From: Streptosporangium canum
GTDB taxonomy: Bacteria; Actinomycetota; Actinomycetes; Streptosporangiales; Streptosporangiaceae
Reading direction: 5' to 3'
DNA: 64,000 nt
NCBI RefSeq assembly: GCF_900113865.1
Contig: NZ_FOQY01000025.1
Coordinates: forward strand, 57,694-121,693
The notes beneath the pieces are model-generated. The model was not told the origin of the DNA and did no database searches. It saw nothing but the letters and a program-made list of their open reading frames with translations. Shown here piece by piece: positions 54,052 to 62,154 of this stretch. How positions within the stretch are numbered: the stretch's first letter is position 1; every line of letters starts with the position of its first letter. A program made the position numbers and the translations under genes.

Positions 54052-54120
54052 TTGACGTGTTATGCGTAATTTACTTATCCTCCGGATGCGAAACATTCGA
54101 TATTGTTCTGAAAGTTTCAG
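54052..54120 (+). promoter_or_regulatory. promoter and operator of the GH5 gene
   Basis: TTGACG (54052-54057) with a weak -10 region near 54075-54080 could start transcription close to 54087. The perfect palindrome CTGAAAGTTTCAG (54108-54120) would lie just downstream of that start as a repression site. It shares the GAAA-x-TTTC core with the operator at the LacI gene. Confidence 0.55.
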
Positions 54121-54235
54121 TGAACCGTGTCCGAGACCTGTCCGGCCGCCGGCGGCTGATCGCCGGGCTCACGGCGGCCCCGGCGCGCCCCGGCGGCTTC
54201 GGCGAATTCGGCGAATTCGGCAAAGAGGAGAACTG

Positions 54236-54892
54236 ATGACCCTGCGTGTCTCCGGATCCCGCCTCGTCGACCCGGAGGGCGCCGCGGTACGGCTGCGCGG
54301 CGTGGGCCTCGGAGGCTGGATGAACATGGAGAACTTCATCACCGGCTATCCGGCCAACGAGTCGGAGATGCGGCGCTCGGTGCGCGAGACGCTGGGCGAG
54401 GAGCGGGCCGAGCTGTTCTTCGACCGGCTGCTGACCTCCTTCTTCGGTGCGCAGGACGCGCGGCTGCTGGCCTCGATGGGCGTCAACTGCGTGTGCATCC
54501 CGGTGAACTACCGCCATCTCGAATCGGACGACCGGCCGTTCGAGGTCATCGAGCACGGCTTCCGCCACCTCGACCGCGTCATCGGCCTGCTCGCCGAGCA
54601 CGGCATCTACAGCGTGCTCGACCTGCACGCGCTGCCGGGGGCGCAGAACCAGCACTGGCACTGCGACAACCCCACCCACGTCGCCTCGTTCTGGCGGCAC
54701 CGGCACTTCCAGGACCGGGTCGTGCACCTGTGGGAGGCGATCGCCGCCCGCTACCGGGACCAGCCGTGGGTCGCGGGCTACAACCCGGTCAACGAACCCG
54801 GCGACCCCACGGGCAGGGTGATCGGGCCGTTCTACGACAGGCTGGTCAAGGCGCTGCGGGCGGTCGACAGCCTCGCCGGGCGCCCGGGCTGA
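54236..54892 (+). pseudogene. truncated GH5 glycoside hydrolase
   Basis: A 218-aa frame with an AAGAGGAG ribosome binding site encodes the first half of a GH5 (cellulase/exo-glucanase-type) enzyme. It has RLRGVGLGGWMNMENFITGY, VCIPVNYRHLE, YSVLDLHALPGAQNQHWHCD and GYNPVNEPGDP, whose N-E-P Glu is the acid/base catalyst. Family members are about 350-400 aa. Here the sequence leaves the family after VKALRAVD and stops, so the nucleophile Glu and half of the barrel are missing. No continuation is visible in other frames before the next gene (54893-55004, repetitive GGCCGGGTGAG units). No signal peptide is present. Expression signals and operator look intact, but the enzyme should be inactive. Confidence 0.75.
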
Positions 54893-55004
54893 CCAGGGAA
54901 GAACCGGGCGCCCGGGCCGGCCGGGTGAGTGGGAGGCTCCGGGGCGGCCGGGTGAGCGGGCGCCCTGGAGGCAACCCGCTTCCGGCTCCCGTGCGCCCCG
55001 CCCG

Positions 55005-55802
55005 TCAGGCGCCGCCCAGGCGGCGGATGGCGAGTGAGGCGGCACGGACGGCGAGCGAGGGCGACAGCCGTACTCCCCGCCAGGCCATCCGCCCCGACGC
55101 CGGCGCCACGATGAGCGCCCGGTTGCGGGCGAGGCCCTTCATGATGTCGACGGCCAGCGCGTCGGCCGAGTAGAGCCGGCCCTGGGTCCTGGTCGCCGAC
55201 CGCCGGGCGCCCGCGCCGGTCGCGGTCTGCGGCAGGCCGGGGTTGGCGTGGTCGAGCAGCGGGGTGTCGGTGAAGCCCGGGCAGATCACGCTCACCTTCA
55301 CGCCGTGCGCCGCCGCCTCGGCCCGCAGCGCGAGCGACAGCCCGACCACCGCGTGCTTGGTCGCGGTGTAGGGGGCCATCAGGGGAGCGGGGACCAGCCC
55401 GGCCAGGGACGCCGTGTTCACGATGTGGCCGAAGCCCTGCCGCATCATGATCGGATAGGCGGCGTGGACGCCGTGGACCACACCGCGCAGATTCACGTCG
55501 ATGGTGCGGTCCCAGTGGTCGAGGGTGAGCTCGTCGGTGGTGCCGCCGACCGCGATCCCGGCGTTGTTGAACACGAGGTCCAACCGGCCCCGCTCGGCCC
55601 TGACGCTCGTGACCAGGTCCCGCACGGCCCGCGCGTCGGTAACGTCCAGCGTCGCGGCCGAGCAGCCGAACTCCTTGGCGACCCGCTCGGCCCCGGCGCC
55701 GTCCAGATCCGCGACCACGACGTGCGCGCCGCGCCTGCCGAGCTCGCGGCAGAGGGCCCGGCCGATGCCGGACGCCCCGCCCGTCACGATCGCCGTCCTC
55801 AT
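55005..55802 (-). CDS. short-chain dehydrogenase/reductase
   Basis: A 265-aa classical SDR. It has the cofactor motif TGGASGIG (8-15), ADLDG after the second strand suggesting NAD preference, NNAG, and the catalytic Ser (NTASLAG) with Y-x-x-x-K seen as APYTATKHAV. The C-terminal ~60 residues contain a basic extension typical of long-chain-substrate SDRs. The ATG overlaps the stop of the upstream AurF-like gene (ATGA), so they are co-translated. The substrate may be the product of that oxygenase or a lipid-like ketone/alcohol (inference). Confidence 0.9.
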   Translation of the reverse strand: MRTAIVTGGASGIGRALCRELGRRGAHVVVADLDGAGAERVAKEFGCSAATLDVTDARAVRDLVTSVRAERGRLDLVFNNAGIAVGGTTDELTLDHWDRTIDVNLRGVVHGVHAAYPIMMRQGFGHIVNTASLAGLVPAPLMAPYTATKHAVVGLSLALRAEAAAHGVKVSVICPGFTDTPLLDHANPGLPQTATGAGARRSATRTQGRLYSADALAVDIMKGLARNRALIVAPASGRMAWRGVRLSPSLAVRAASLAIRRLGGA

Positions 55803-56788
55803 CGGGCCGTCTTACCGGCGGGTGCCGCCCAGATGCCCATCGCCTTCCAGACCCTGCGCTGGACGGGGTTCATCATGCCCAGTTCGGCGCAGAGCTCACG
55901 GGTCTTGCCCACCGAGTCGCGGATCTGCTGGGCCGTTTCGGGATTGCCGGTGTAGACCTCCCGGACGACGTGCTCCGGGATCCGGAACCTCTTGATCATC
56001 GACCCGGGGGGCGACAGCATGATCCGCGCCATGATGCCCAAAACGACCGGGGAGACGATCCCCAGCGCGAAGCGGCGGTGGCGGGGCATCCGCGGGACCC
56101 GGCGGCGCAGGTAGTGCCGGGCGAAGGAGATGTGCCGGGCCTCCTCCGCGATGTGAATCCGCATGATGGTCTCCTCCAGGGGGTGCCGGATCTGGCCCTC
56201 CCTGAGGGTCTTGCGCTGCACGTGGTCGATCGGGTCCTCGCCGCCGAGCACGAAGATGAAGAACAGCTCGGTGGAGATCAGCGGGATCCACGGGGTGATC
56301 TGGGCGAGCAGGCTCAGCGGGCCCGGCATGCCGTTGATCGGAAACTTTGTGCGGTTGACGAACTCCTGGAACATCATCCCGTGATGTCCCTCTTCGATCG
56401 TCTCGTGGTAGACGTAGCGGAACTCGGGGGAGCCGTTCGGCAGCCGGTAGGCGTAGTTCAGCAGGCCGCGTTTGAGCAGGTTCTCGAACTGCAGGCCGAT
56501 CTTCATGGCGGTCGCCACCCGCCACAGCCCGATCCTGGCGCGGTTCTCGGGCGTCTGCGCCCGGTACCAGGGGTGGCCGCCCAGTTTGTCGACCCCGGGC
56601 AGCTCCCAGCGGGGGTCGTCCTGGCGGACGAGGAAGTCCTCGTCGTCCCAGGGGATGTCGGCGTAGGGCTCCCAGTGCTTGTCGACCGAGGCCTTGGAGA
56701 GGCGTTCGATGACCGCTTCGTAGGCGCGCTTCTCCGCGACCGTCTGGTCGCTCTCTCTGTCCGCAGTGGTGTTCGGGGCGGGTCTCAT
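55799..56788 (-). CDS. AurF-like diiron oxygenase
   Basis: A 329-aa non-haem diiron protein resembling p-aminobenzoate N-oxygenase AurF. The metal-binding helices are visible as QFENLLKRGLLN, HETIEEGHHGMMFQEF (E-x6-H-H-type) and HIAEEARHISFARHYL (E-E-x-x-H). AurF oxidises arylamines to nitro compounds; relatives have other, often unknown substrates. ATG 56788 is preferred to ATG 56833 because a ribosome binding site GGGAGTGGAG is just upstream and a TACAAT -10 box (56825-56820) lies between the two ATGs. It forms an operon with the SDR. Confidence 0.8.
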   Translation of the reverse strand: MRPAPNTTADRESDQTVAEKRAYEAVIERLSKASVDKHWEPYADIPWDDEDFLVRQDDPRWELPGVDKLGGHPWYRAQTPENRARIGLWRVATAMKIGLQFENLLKRGLLNYAYRLPNGSPEFRYVYHETIEEGHHGMMFQEFVNRTKFPINGMPGPLSLLAQITPWIPLISTELFFIFVLGGEDPIDHVQRKTLREGQIRHPLEETIMRIHIAEEARHISFARHYLRRRVPRMPRHRRFALGIVSPVVLGIMARIMLSPPGSMIKRFRIPEHVVREVYTGNPETAQQIRDSVGKTRELCAELGMMNPVQRRVWKAMGIWAAPAGKTAR

Positions 56789-56819
56789 CGCTCCACTCCC
56801 ATCGGGTGTCCGCGCCGTA

Positions 56820-56825
56820 ATTGTA
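56820..56825 (-). promoter_or_regulatory. -10 box of the AurF-SDR operon
   Basis: TACAAT on the minus strand (56825-56820) lies about 30 bp before ATG 56788, with a plausible TTCCGC-type -35 region 17 bp further upstream. It rules out the upstream ATG at 56833 as start. The remaining divergent intergenic region up to 56971 shows no gene. Confidence 0.45.
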
Positions 56826-56971
56826 CGAAGCATCTAATAGCGGCGGAAGCCCCCGCGGGGGTGTGAGCTCCCTCACGCCGGTGTGGCGTCCTTCACTCAG
56901 AGTTGTATTCGGGCCACTCCCGATCCACCCTGTGACCCGGCGGTAGCGGTGAGTGATGCGATCCTTCCGAT

Positions 56972-57895
56972 ATGGCAGCGGTGTTCGCTCCTCGCCCCCT
57001 CTTGGGAGCCGTGCTTCTGTTGTCCGTCAGCGTGGCCTGGGGGTCGGCTTTCCCGCTGATGAAAGATCTCATCGTCCGGATGCCGGTGGCGGACCTGCTC
57101 GCCGAGCGGTACGGCATCGCGACGTTCGCCCTGTTCGCGCTCCGGCCGGGCTGCCTGCGGAGGCTGCCGGAGAGCACCTGGCTGACCGGCCTCCTGCTCG
57201 GCCTGCTGTTCGGCGTGGGCCAGACCGCCCAGGCCGTCGCGCTGCACGACCTGCCGTCCTCGGTCTCGGGCTTCACCGTCGGCTCCTCCGTGGTGATCAC
57301 CCCGGTCCTCGGGCTGGTCCTCCTCGGCGCCAGGATCTCCGGGCGCACCTGGGGCGCGGTGGCACTCGCGCTGGCCGCGATGACGGTCTTCACCCTCCTG
57401 CGCGAGGCCGAGGGCGGCGCCGTCTCCCTGCCCGCGCTGGCCGTCACCCTGCTGTCGGCGGTGCTGTACGCGGGGCACACGCTGGTGCTGGGGAACTTCG
57501 CCGGCGCGCGGCGCGACGCCTACGCGATCACGGTGATCCAGCTCGGCACGATCGCGCTCATGACGGGCGTCCTCGCCGTGCCGGACGGACTCACCCTGCC
57601 CCGCACGGCGGGCGACTGGGCGCTCCTCGGCCACCTGTCGATCGTGGCCTGCGCGCTGGGCTTCCTGGCCCGGTCGTACGGCCAGCTCCACGTCCCGCCG
57701 GTGCCCGCCGCGGTGATCCTGTCGGCCCAGCCGCTCTGGGTGACCGCCCTGGCCGTCGTGATGTACGGCGAGCCGCTCACCTGGGCCGTCTTCCTCGGCG
57801 GAGGGCTGATCGCCCTGGCCATGCTCCTGGTCGTGCTGCCCGGCGGGCTGCTCAGGACAGCACGTCGAGGGACAGGCCCAGCTCCCCCGCGGTAG
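56972..57895 (+). CDS. EamA/DMT-family transporter
   Basis: A 307-aa membrane protein with about ten hydrophobic helices in two EamA halves, of the drug/metabolite transporter superfamily. The first half starts GAVLLLSVSVAWGSAFPLMK, the typical W-G-S-x-F/P motif. The second contains QPLWVTALAVVMYGEPLTWA, the repeat-end E-P-L-x-W/x signature. Such proteins export amino acids or metabolites. The gene overlaps the convergent TetR gene by 44 bp at their 3' ends; that repressor might control it, although there is no shared promoter. The substrate is unknown. Confidence 0.88.
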   Translation: MAAVFAPRPLLGAVLLLSVSVAWGSAFPLMKDLIVRMPVADLLAERYGIATFALFALRPGCLRRLPESTWLTGLLLGLLFGVGQTAQAVALHDLPSSVSGFTVGSSVVITPVLGLVLLGARISGRTWGAVALALAAMTVFTLLREAEGGAVSLPALAVTLLSAVLYAGHTLVLGNFAGARRDAYAITVIQLGTIALMTGVLAVPDGLTLPRTAGDWALLGHLSIVACALGFLARSYGQLHVPPVPAAVILSAQPLWVTALAVVMYGEPLTWAVFLGGGLIALAMLLVVLPGGLLRTARRGTGPAPPR

Positions 57896-58454
57896 CCGTA
57901 CGGACGAACTCGGCCATGCGGGCCCGGGGCAGCACGCGCTTGTGCACGGTCATCTGGGTGGACAGGCCGTCGATCAGCGAGACGATCCGCCAGGTCGCGC
58001 CGTCGGGGTCGGCGCAGGTGAAGACCCCGGCCGCGGCCCCCTCGTCGATGATCGCGCGCAGTGCCTGCCGCCAGCGCAGATCCATCCTGCGCGACATCTC
58101 CTCCAGGTCGGCGTTGCGCATCGACTCGGCCCAGGCGTCGATCCACAGTGCCCACGACTTGGACCTGCCGGTGGGGGAGTAGAGCTTGAGCAGGCCGCGC
58201 AGCCGGTCCAGCGGGGAGCCGCCCGACTCCTCCAGCTTGGTGAGCGCCTCCAGATCGCGCTCGGCCGCGTAGGCGAAGGCCTGGGCGAACAGCTTCTCCT
58301 TGGTCTCGAAGTGGTAGAAGAGCAACGCCTGGCTGACTCCGGCGGCCTGGGCGATGTCCGCCGTCCGTGTGTGCCCGAACCCCTGGGCCGCGATGACGTC
58401 GCAGGCGGTCCGGAGCAGATCATCGCGGCGTAGTCGCCCAAATCCCCGTGCCAC
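57852..58454 (-). CDS. TetR-family transcriptional regulator
   Basis: A 200-aa TetR-type repressor. The N-terminal helix-turn-helix is clear: LLRTACDVIAAQGFGHTRTA, then DIAQAAGVSQALLFYHFETK and EKLFAQAF. The C-terminal ~145 residues form the helical ligand-binding and dimer domain, with WALWIDAWAESMRN in the style of regulators of lipid or amine metabolism (BetI/TetR_C_6-like). The start is GTG 58454. It is nine bases downstream of the histidine kinase gene on the same strand, so the two may be co-transcribed. The target is unknown. Confidence 0.9.
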   Translation of the reverse strand: MARGFGRLRRDDLLRTACDVIAAQGFGHTRTADIAQAAGVSQALLFYHFETKEKLFAQAFAYAAERDLEALTKLEESGGSPLDRLRGLLKLYSPTGRSKSWALWIDAWAESMRNADLEEMSRRMDLRWRQALRAIIDEGAAAGVFTCADPDGATWRIVSLIDGLSTQMTVHKRVLPRARMAEFVRTATAGELGLSLDVLS

Positions 58455-58463
58455 AGGGGAACC

Positions 58464-59807
58464 CTAGCGGGTCAAGGGGAGACGCAGGACGAAACGAGCG
58501 CCTTGCGGGCTGTCTTCCAGCCCCAGGGTCCCGCCGTGCGCCTGGGCGATCTCCCGGGCGATGGACAGCCCCAGCCCGGTGCCCCCGGCGTCCCTGTTGC
58601 GCGAGGCGTCCAGCCGGGTGAACCGGCGGAAGACCACCTCCCACTGGTCGGGGGCGATTCCGGCGCCGTCGTCGAGCACCTCCAGAACGGCCGTGCCGTC
58701 CTCCTCCGTCACGCGCACCGTGATCTGCGAGGCGGCGTGCCGCTCGGCGTTGTCCATCAGGTTCGTCAGCAGCCGTGCCAGCCGGAGCCGGTCGCCCTCC
58801 ACGACGAGGCCGGGTTTCAGCTCCCGGACCACCTCGACGCCGCGCTTGCGGCGCTCCAGCTCGTCACCGCAGAGCTCGCCCAGGTCGATCGGCTCCCTGG
58901 TCGCGGGGGTGCCGGCGTCGATCCTGGCGAGCATCAGCAGGTCGGAGACGAGCGCCTGGAGCCGGTCGAGGCTGGCGAGCATCGCGGTGGCCTTCGCGCC
59001 CCAGTCGGTGTCCTCGGGATAGAGCAGCGCCTCCTCCACCTGGGCGCGCATGGCGGTGAGCGGGCTGCGGAGGTCGTGGGAGGCGTCGGAGGCGAACCGG
59101 CGCTGCTGCTCCACCGCGCCCTCCAGGCGGTCCAGGGTCTGGTTGATCGTCTCGGCCAGCCTCCCGATCTCGTCGTGCGACTCGGGCACCGGCACCCGCC
59201 GGCCGAGGTCGGTGGCGGTGATCTCCGCCAGGCGGTCGCTGATGTCGCTCACCGGGCGGAGCGCCCTGGTCACCATGTGGTGGGCGCCGACCCCGGCCAG
59301 CGCCACGAGTACCAGGCAGGCGCCGACGAGCACGGCGAACACCTGGGGCTGGACGTACCAGGGGACGACGTCGTCGACGGAGTAGACGAGCCAGTCACCG
59401 CCGGGCCGGGGGATCCGCAGGGCGACGACCACCATGCACCTGCCGGGGAACTCGGGGATGTCGCAGAGCTCCTTGTCGGTCCGCGTGTTTCCGGCGGGGG
59501 GAGCGAAGTCCGCCACCGCGGGCGCGCCGGCCAGCGACGGGGTGGACGCGATGACCGTGCCGACCGAGTTCACCACCTGGACGCCCGCGGCCCTCCCCTG
59601 GGGCAGGGTGACCGACGCCGACGCCTCCTCGTCGAGGTGGATGACCTCCAGGGCGGCGCTGGCCACCTCGTTGGTGCGGAAGCCGTCCGCCAGACCGTAC
59701 AGGGAGAACGTCAGGACGGTGGTGGCGAGAAGGCCGCACAGGGCGGCGACGGTGATGGCGATCAGCGTCAGCCGTGTCCGCACGGACCAGGTGTTCCGCG
59801 TGACCAC
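58464..59807 (-). CDS. sensor histidine kinase (no adjacent response regulator)
   Basis: A 447-aa membrane histidine kinase. Two transmembrane helices (~11-36 and ~152-175) flank an extracytoplasmic sensor of ~110 residues with two Cys (115 and 124). A HAMP domain (HHMVTRALRPVSDISDRLAE) leads to the dimerisation domain with phospho-accepting His244 in SDASHDLRSPLT. The HATPase domain has NLMDNAERHA (N box), DDGAGI (G1) and GGTGLGLSIAREI (G2). It resembles the OmpR-partner type of kinase, yet the next genes are TetR and acyl-CoA dehydrogenases, so its response regulator must be elsewhere or lost. The start is GTG 59807. Confidence 0.92.
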   Translation of the reverse strand: MVTRNTWSVRTRLTLIAITVAALCGLLATTVLTFSLYGLADGFRTNEVASAALEVIHLDEEASASVTLPQGRAAGVQVVNSVGTVIASTPSLAGAPAVADFAPPAGNTRTDKELCDIPEFPGRCMVVVALRIPRPGGDWLVYSVDDVVPWYVQPQVFAVLVGACLVLVALAGVGAHHMVTRALRPVSDISDRLAEITATDLGRRVPVPESHDEIGRLAETINQTLDRLEGAVEQQRRFASDASHDLRSPLTAMRAQVEEALLYPEDTDWGAKATAMLASLDRLQALVSDLLMLARIDAGTPATREPIDLGELCGDELERRKRGVEVVRELKPGLVVEGDRLRLARLLTNLMDNAERHAASQITVRVTEEDGTAVLEVLDDGAGIAPDQWEVVFRRFTRLDASRNRDAGGTGLGLSIAREIAQAHGGTLGLEDSPQGARFVLRLPLTR

Positions 59808-59913
59808 GCCAATCTCTCCCCCCGAGATCAGACGATCACAATGGATGAATTAATTACCGATTCCTGGTGCTTCATGGCCAAGCGAGGGCAAATATCCCCC
59901 CTCCTTCTGCTGT

Positions 59914-59926
59914 AGAGCATTGCTCT
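59914..59926. promoter_or_regulatory. inverted repeat in the kinase/acyl-CoA dehydrogenase divergent region
   Basis: AGAGC-ATT-GCTCT (59914-59926) is a perfect inverted repeat. It lies about 25 bp ahead of a possible TAGAGT -10 box (59949-59954) of the acyl-CoA dehydrogenase operon. It could be an operator for a fatty-acid-type regulator such as the nearby TetR. The rest of 59808-59978 holds no gene. Confidence 0.35.
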
Positions 59927-59978
59927 GTACTGCCGGCCCGCCGCTGGTTAGAGTAAGTGCGCGCTGATTGGAGCGGAC

Positions 59979-61160
59979 ATGGACCTTGAGGAGTACCGCC
60001 GGCGGGCCAGAAGCTGGCTGGAGGCCAACGCACGGCGGAGCAGAGACGAGGACGACCCGGGCGCCGACGGGGTGGCCGCGGCGAAGGCCTTCATGGCCGA
60101 CCTCTACGACGCGGGCTATTCGGGGATCTCCTGGCCGGCCGAGTGGGGCGGGCAGGGGCTGAGCCAGGCCGAGGAGCGCGCCTTCGCCGAGGAGGCCAAG
60201 GACTTCACGCTGCCGACCTACGTGTTCTCCATCGGACTGGGCATGTGCGGGCCGACCCTGGTCGACCTCGGCACCCCCGGGCAGAAGGCGCGCCACCTCC
60301 GGCCGCTGCTGCGGGGGGAGGAGATCTGGTGCCAGCTCTTCTCCGAGCCCGGCGCGGGCAGCGACGTCGCCGCCCTGCAGACCCGGGCGACGGAGACCGA
60401 GGACGGCTGGGTGGTCAGCGGCCAGAAGGTCTGGACCTCGGTGGCCCAGCACGCCGACTGGGGTCTGCTGCTCACCCGGACCGACGTGGACGTGCCCAAG
60501 CACAAGGGCCTGTCGATGTTCGTCGTGGACATGCACGCCCCCGGCGTCACCGTCCGGCCGCTGCGCGACATGACCGGCCGCGCCCACTTCAACGAGATCT
60601 TCTTCGACGACGTGCACATCCCCGCGGAGAACCTGGTCGGCCGGGTCAACGACGGCTGGAACTGCGCGGTCACGACCCTCCTGCACGAGCGCCTGTCGAT
60701 CTCCAGCGGCGTCGGCATGGGGGGCCAGAAGGACAACCCGGTCGCCTTCGAGGCGCTGCGCCACACCGTGGACACCGGCGACCCCCTCGTCCGGGACCAG
60801 CTCGTCGAGCTCTACATCCGCTCCCGCGCGCTGGCCCTGTTCAACCAGCGGCTCGCCCAGGAGACCAAGGCCGGGATCTTCCCCGGCGCCCGGGGCAGCG
60901 CGGCCAAACTGCTCCTCGCCGAGCTCAGCATGTTCCAGGCCGACCTGGCCACCTCGCTGGCCGGTCCCGAGGCCGTGGCCTACGAGGACGGCGGGCGGCT
61001 GGCCGACTCGATCTCCCTCGCCCCCGCGCTGTCCCTCGGCGGCGGCACCAACGAGATCATGCGAAACATCATCGGCGACCGGGTGCTGAACCTGCCGCCC
61101 GAGCCGCGCGTGGACAAGACCGTTCCGTTCAAGGACCTGAAGACGGGAACCCGGCAGTGA
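59979..61160 (+). CDS. acyl-CoA dehydrogenase, first subunit of a pair
   Basis: A 393-aa FAD-dependent acyl-CoA dehydrogenase. It has GISWPAEWGGQGLS, FSEPGAGSDVAALQTRA (the FAD/substrate loop), the WVVSGQKVWTS segment, and the C-terminal LSLGGGTNEIMRNIIGDRVL. It introduces the 2,3-double bond in an acyl-CoA, passing electrons to ETF. A GTGA overlap with a second, shorter dehydrogenase gene suggests an alpha2beta2 heteromer. Such paired dehydrogenases in actinobacteria often act on steroid side chains or other bulky acyl-CoAs (family knowledge; substrate here unknown). GGAG precedes the ATG. Confidence 0.9.
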   Translation: MDLEEYRRRARSWLEANARRSRDEDDPGADGVAAAKAFMADLYDAGYSGISWPAEWGGQGLSQAEERAFAEEAKDFTLPTYVFSIGLGMCGPTLVDLGTPGQKARHLRPLLRGEEIWCQLFSEPGAGSDVAALQTRATETEDGWVVSGQKVWTSVAQHADWGLLLTRTDVDVPKHKGLSMFVVDMHAPGVTVRPLRDMTGRAHFNEIFFDDVHIPAENLVGRVNDGWNCAVTTLLHERLSISSGVGMGGQKDNPVAFEALRHTVDTGDPLVRDQLVELYIRSRALALFNQRLAQETKAGIFPGARGSAAKLLLAELSMFQADLATSLAGPEAVAYEDGGRLADSISLAPALSLGGGTNEIMRNIIGDRVLNLPPEPRVDKTVPFKDLKTGTRQ

Positions 61161-62137
61161 ACCTCGTCCTCACCGAAGAGCAGCGGGAGCTGCGCGGCAC
61201 GGTCCGCTCCTTCCTCGCGGCCGCCTCGCCCCTGCCCGACGTCCGCCGGGCGGCCGAGTCGGAGAGCGGCTACGACCCGGCGGTCTACCGCCGCCTCAAC
61301 GGCGAGCTCGGGCTCGCCGGCCTCATCGTCCCGCAGGAGTACGGCGGAGCCGGAGCCGGATACGCCGAGCTCGCGATCGTCCTGGAGGAGACCGGCGCGG
61401 CGCTGCTGCCCGGGCCGTTCCTGGCCACCACCCTCGCCGCGATCCTGCTGACCGAGCTGGGGGACAAGGAGCTGCTGCCGGACATCGCCGCCGGGACCAC
61501 TGTCGCGACCGTGGCACTCGACGGAGACCGGGCGCTCAACGGCGCCGAGGCCGACGTGGTCCTCATGGTGGACGGCGCGCGGGTCCGGGCCGTCCGGGGC
61601 GGCGGCCGTACCCCGCTGACCACCCTGGACCCGACGCGCAGGCAGGCACGGGTGGAGGCGGTCGCGGGCGAGGCCGTCGCCTCCTCCGAGGCGGGGATGG
61701 AGAGGGTCCGCGACCTGTTCGCGGTGGCGGTGGCCGCCGAGCAGCTCGGCGTGCTGCGGGCCTCACTCGACGCGATCGTGGCCTACAGCCGGATCCGGGT
61801 GGCCTTCGGCCGGCTCATCGGCTCCTACCAGGGGGTCAAGCACAAGCTCGCCGACATGCACTGCAAGCTGGAGCAGGCCGAGTCGATCGTCCGGAACGCC
61901 GCCTGGGCGGCCGACGAGGCGCCCGGCGAGCTGCCTCTGGCCGCCGCGCTCGCCCAGGCCTACGTGGGCCGGGCCTGCTTCGAGGTGGCCCGCGACAGCC
62001 TGCTGCTGCACGGCGGGATCGGTTTCACCTGGGAGCACGACGCGCATCTGTACTACAAGCGGGCCAAGTCGGACGAGGTGCTCCTCGGCCCGCCGCGGAT
62101 CCACCGGGCGCGTCTCGCCGATCTGCTGGAGCTCTGA
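61157..62137 (+). CDS. acyl-CoA dehydrogenase, second subunit of a pair
   Basis: A 326-aa acyl-CoA dehydrogenase-like protein, shorter than the usual ~380 aa. It has the N-terminal helical domain (LTEEQRELRGTVRSFLA), GLIVPQEYGGAGAGYAEL, a reduced middle beta-domain, and a C-terminal domain with RVAFGRLIGSYQGVKHKLAD followed by LLLHGGIGFTWEHDAHLYYK. It begins with GTG overlapping the previous stop. The short middle domain is typical of the partner subunit in heteromeric dehydrogenases, which completes the FAD and CoA sites. Confidence 0.9.
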   Translation: MNLVLTEEQRELRGTVRSFLAAASPLPDVRRAAESESGYDPAVYRRLNGELGLAGLIVPQEYGGAGAGYAELAIVLEETGAALLPGPFLATTLAAILLTELGDKELLPDIAAGTTVATVALDGDRALNGAEADVVLMVDGARVRAVRGGGRTPLTTLDPTRRQARVEAVAGEAVASSEAGMERVRDLFAVAVAAEQLGVLRASLDAIVAYSRIRVAFGRLIGSYQGVKHKLADMHCKLEQAESIVRNAAWAADEAPGELPLAAALAQAYVGRACFEVARDSLLLHGGIGFTWEHDAHLYYKRAKSDEVLLGPPRIHRARLADLLEL

Positions 62138-62154
62138 GCCCGAGGAGGGGTCCC

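Noticed and set aside
54893..55004. Possible continuation of the GH5 enzyme in another frame
   Set aside because: Only repetitive GGCCGGGTGAG-type sequence is seen; no GH5 motifs appear in any frame.
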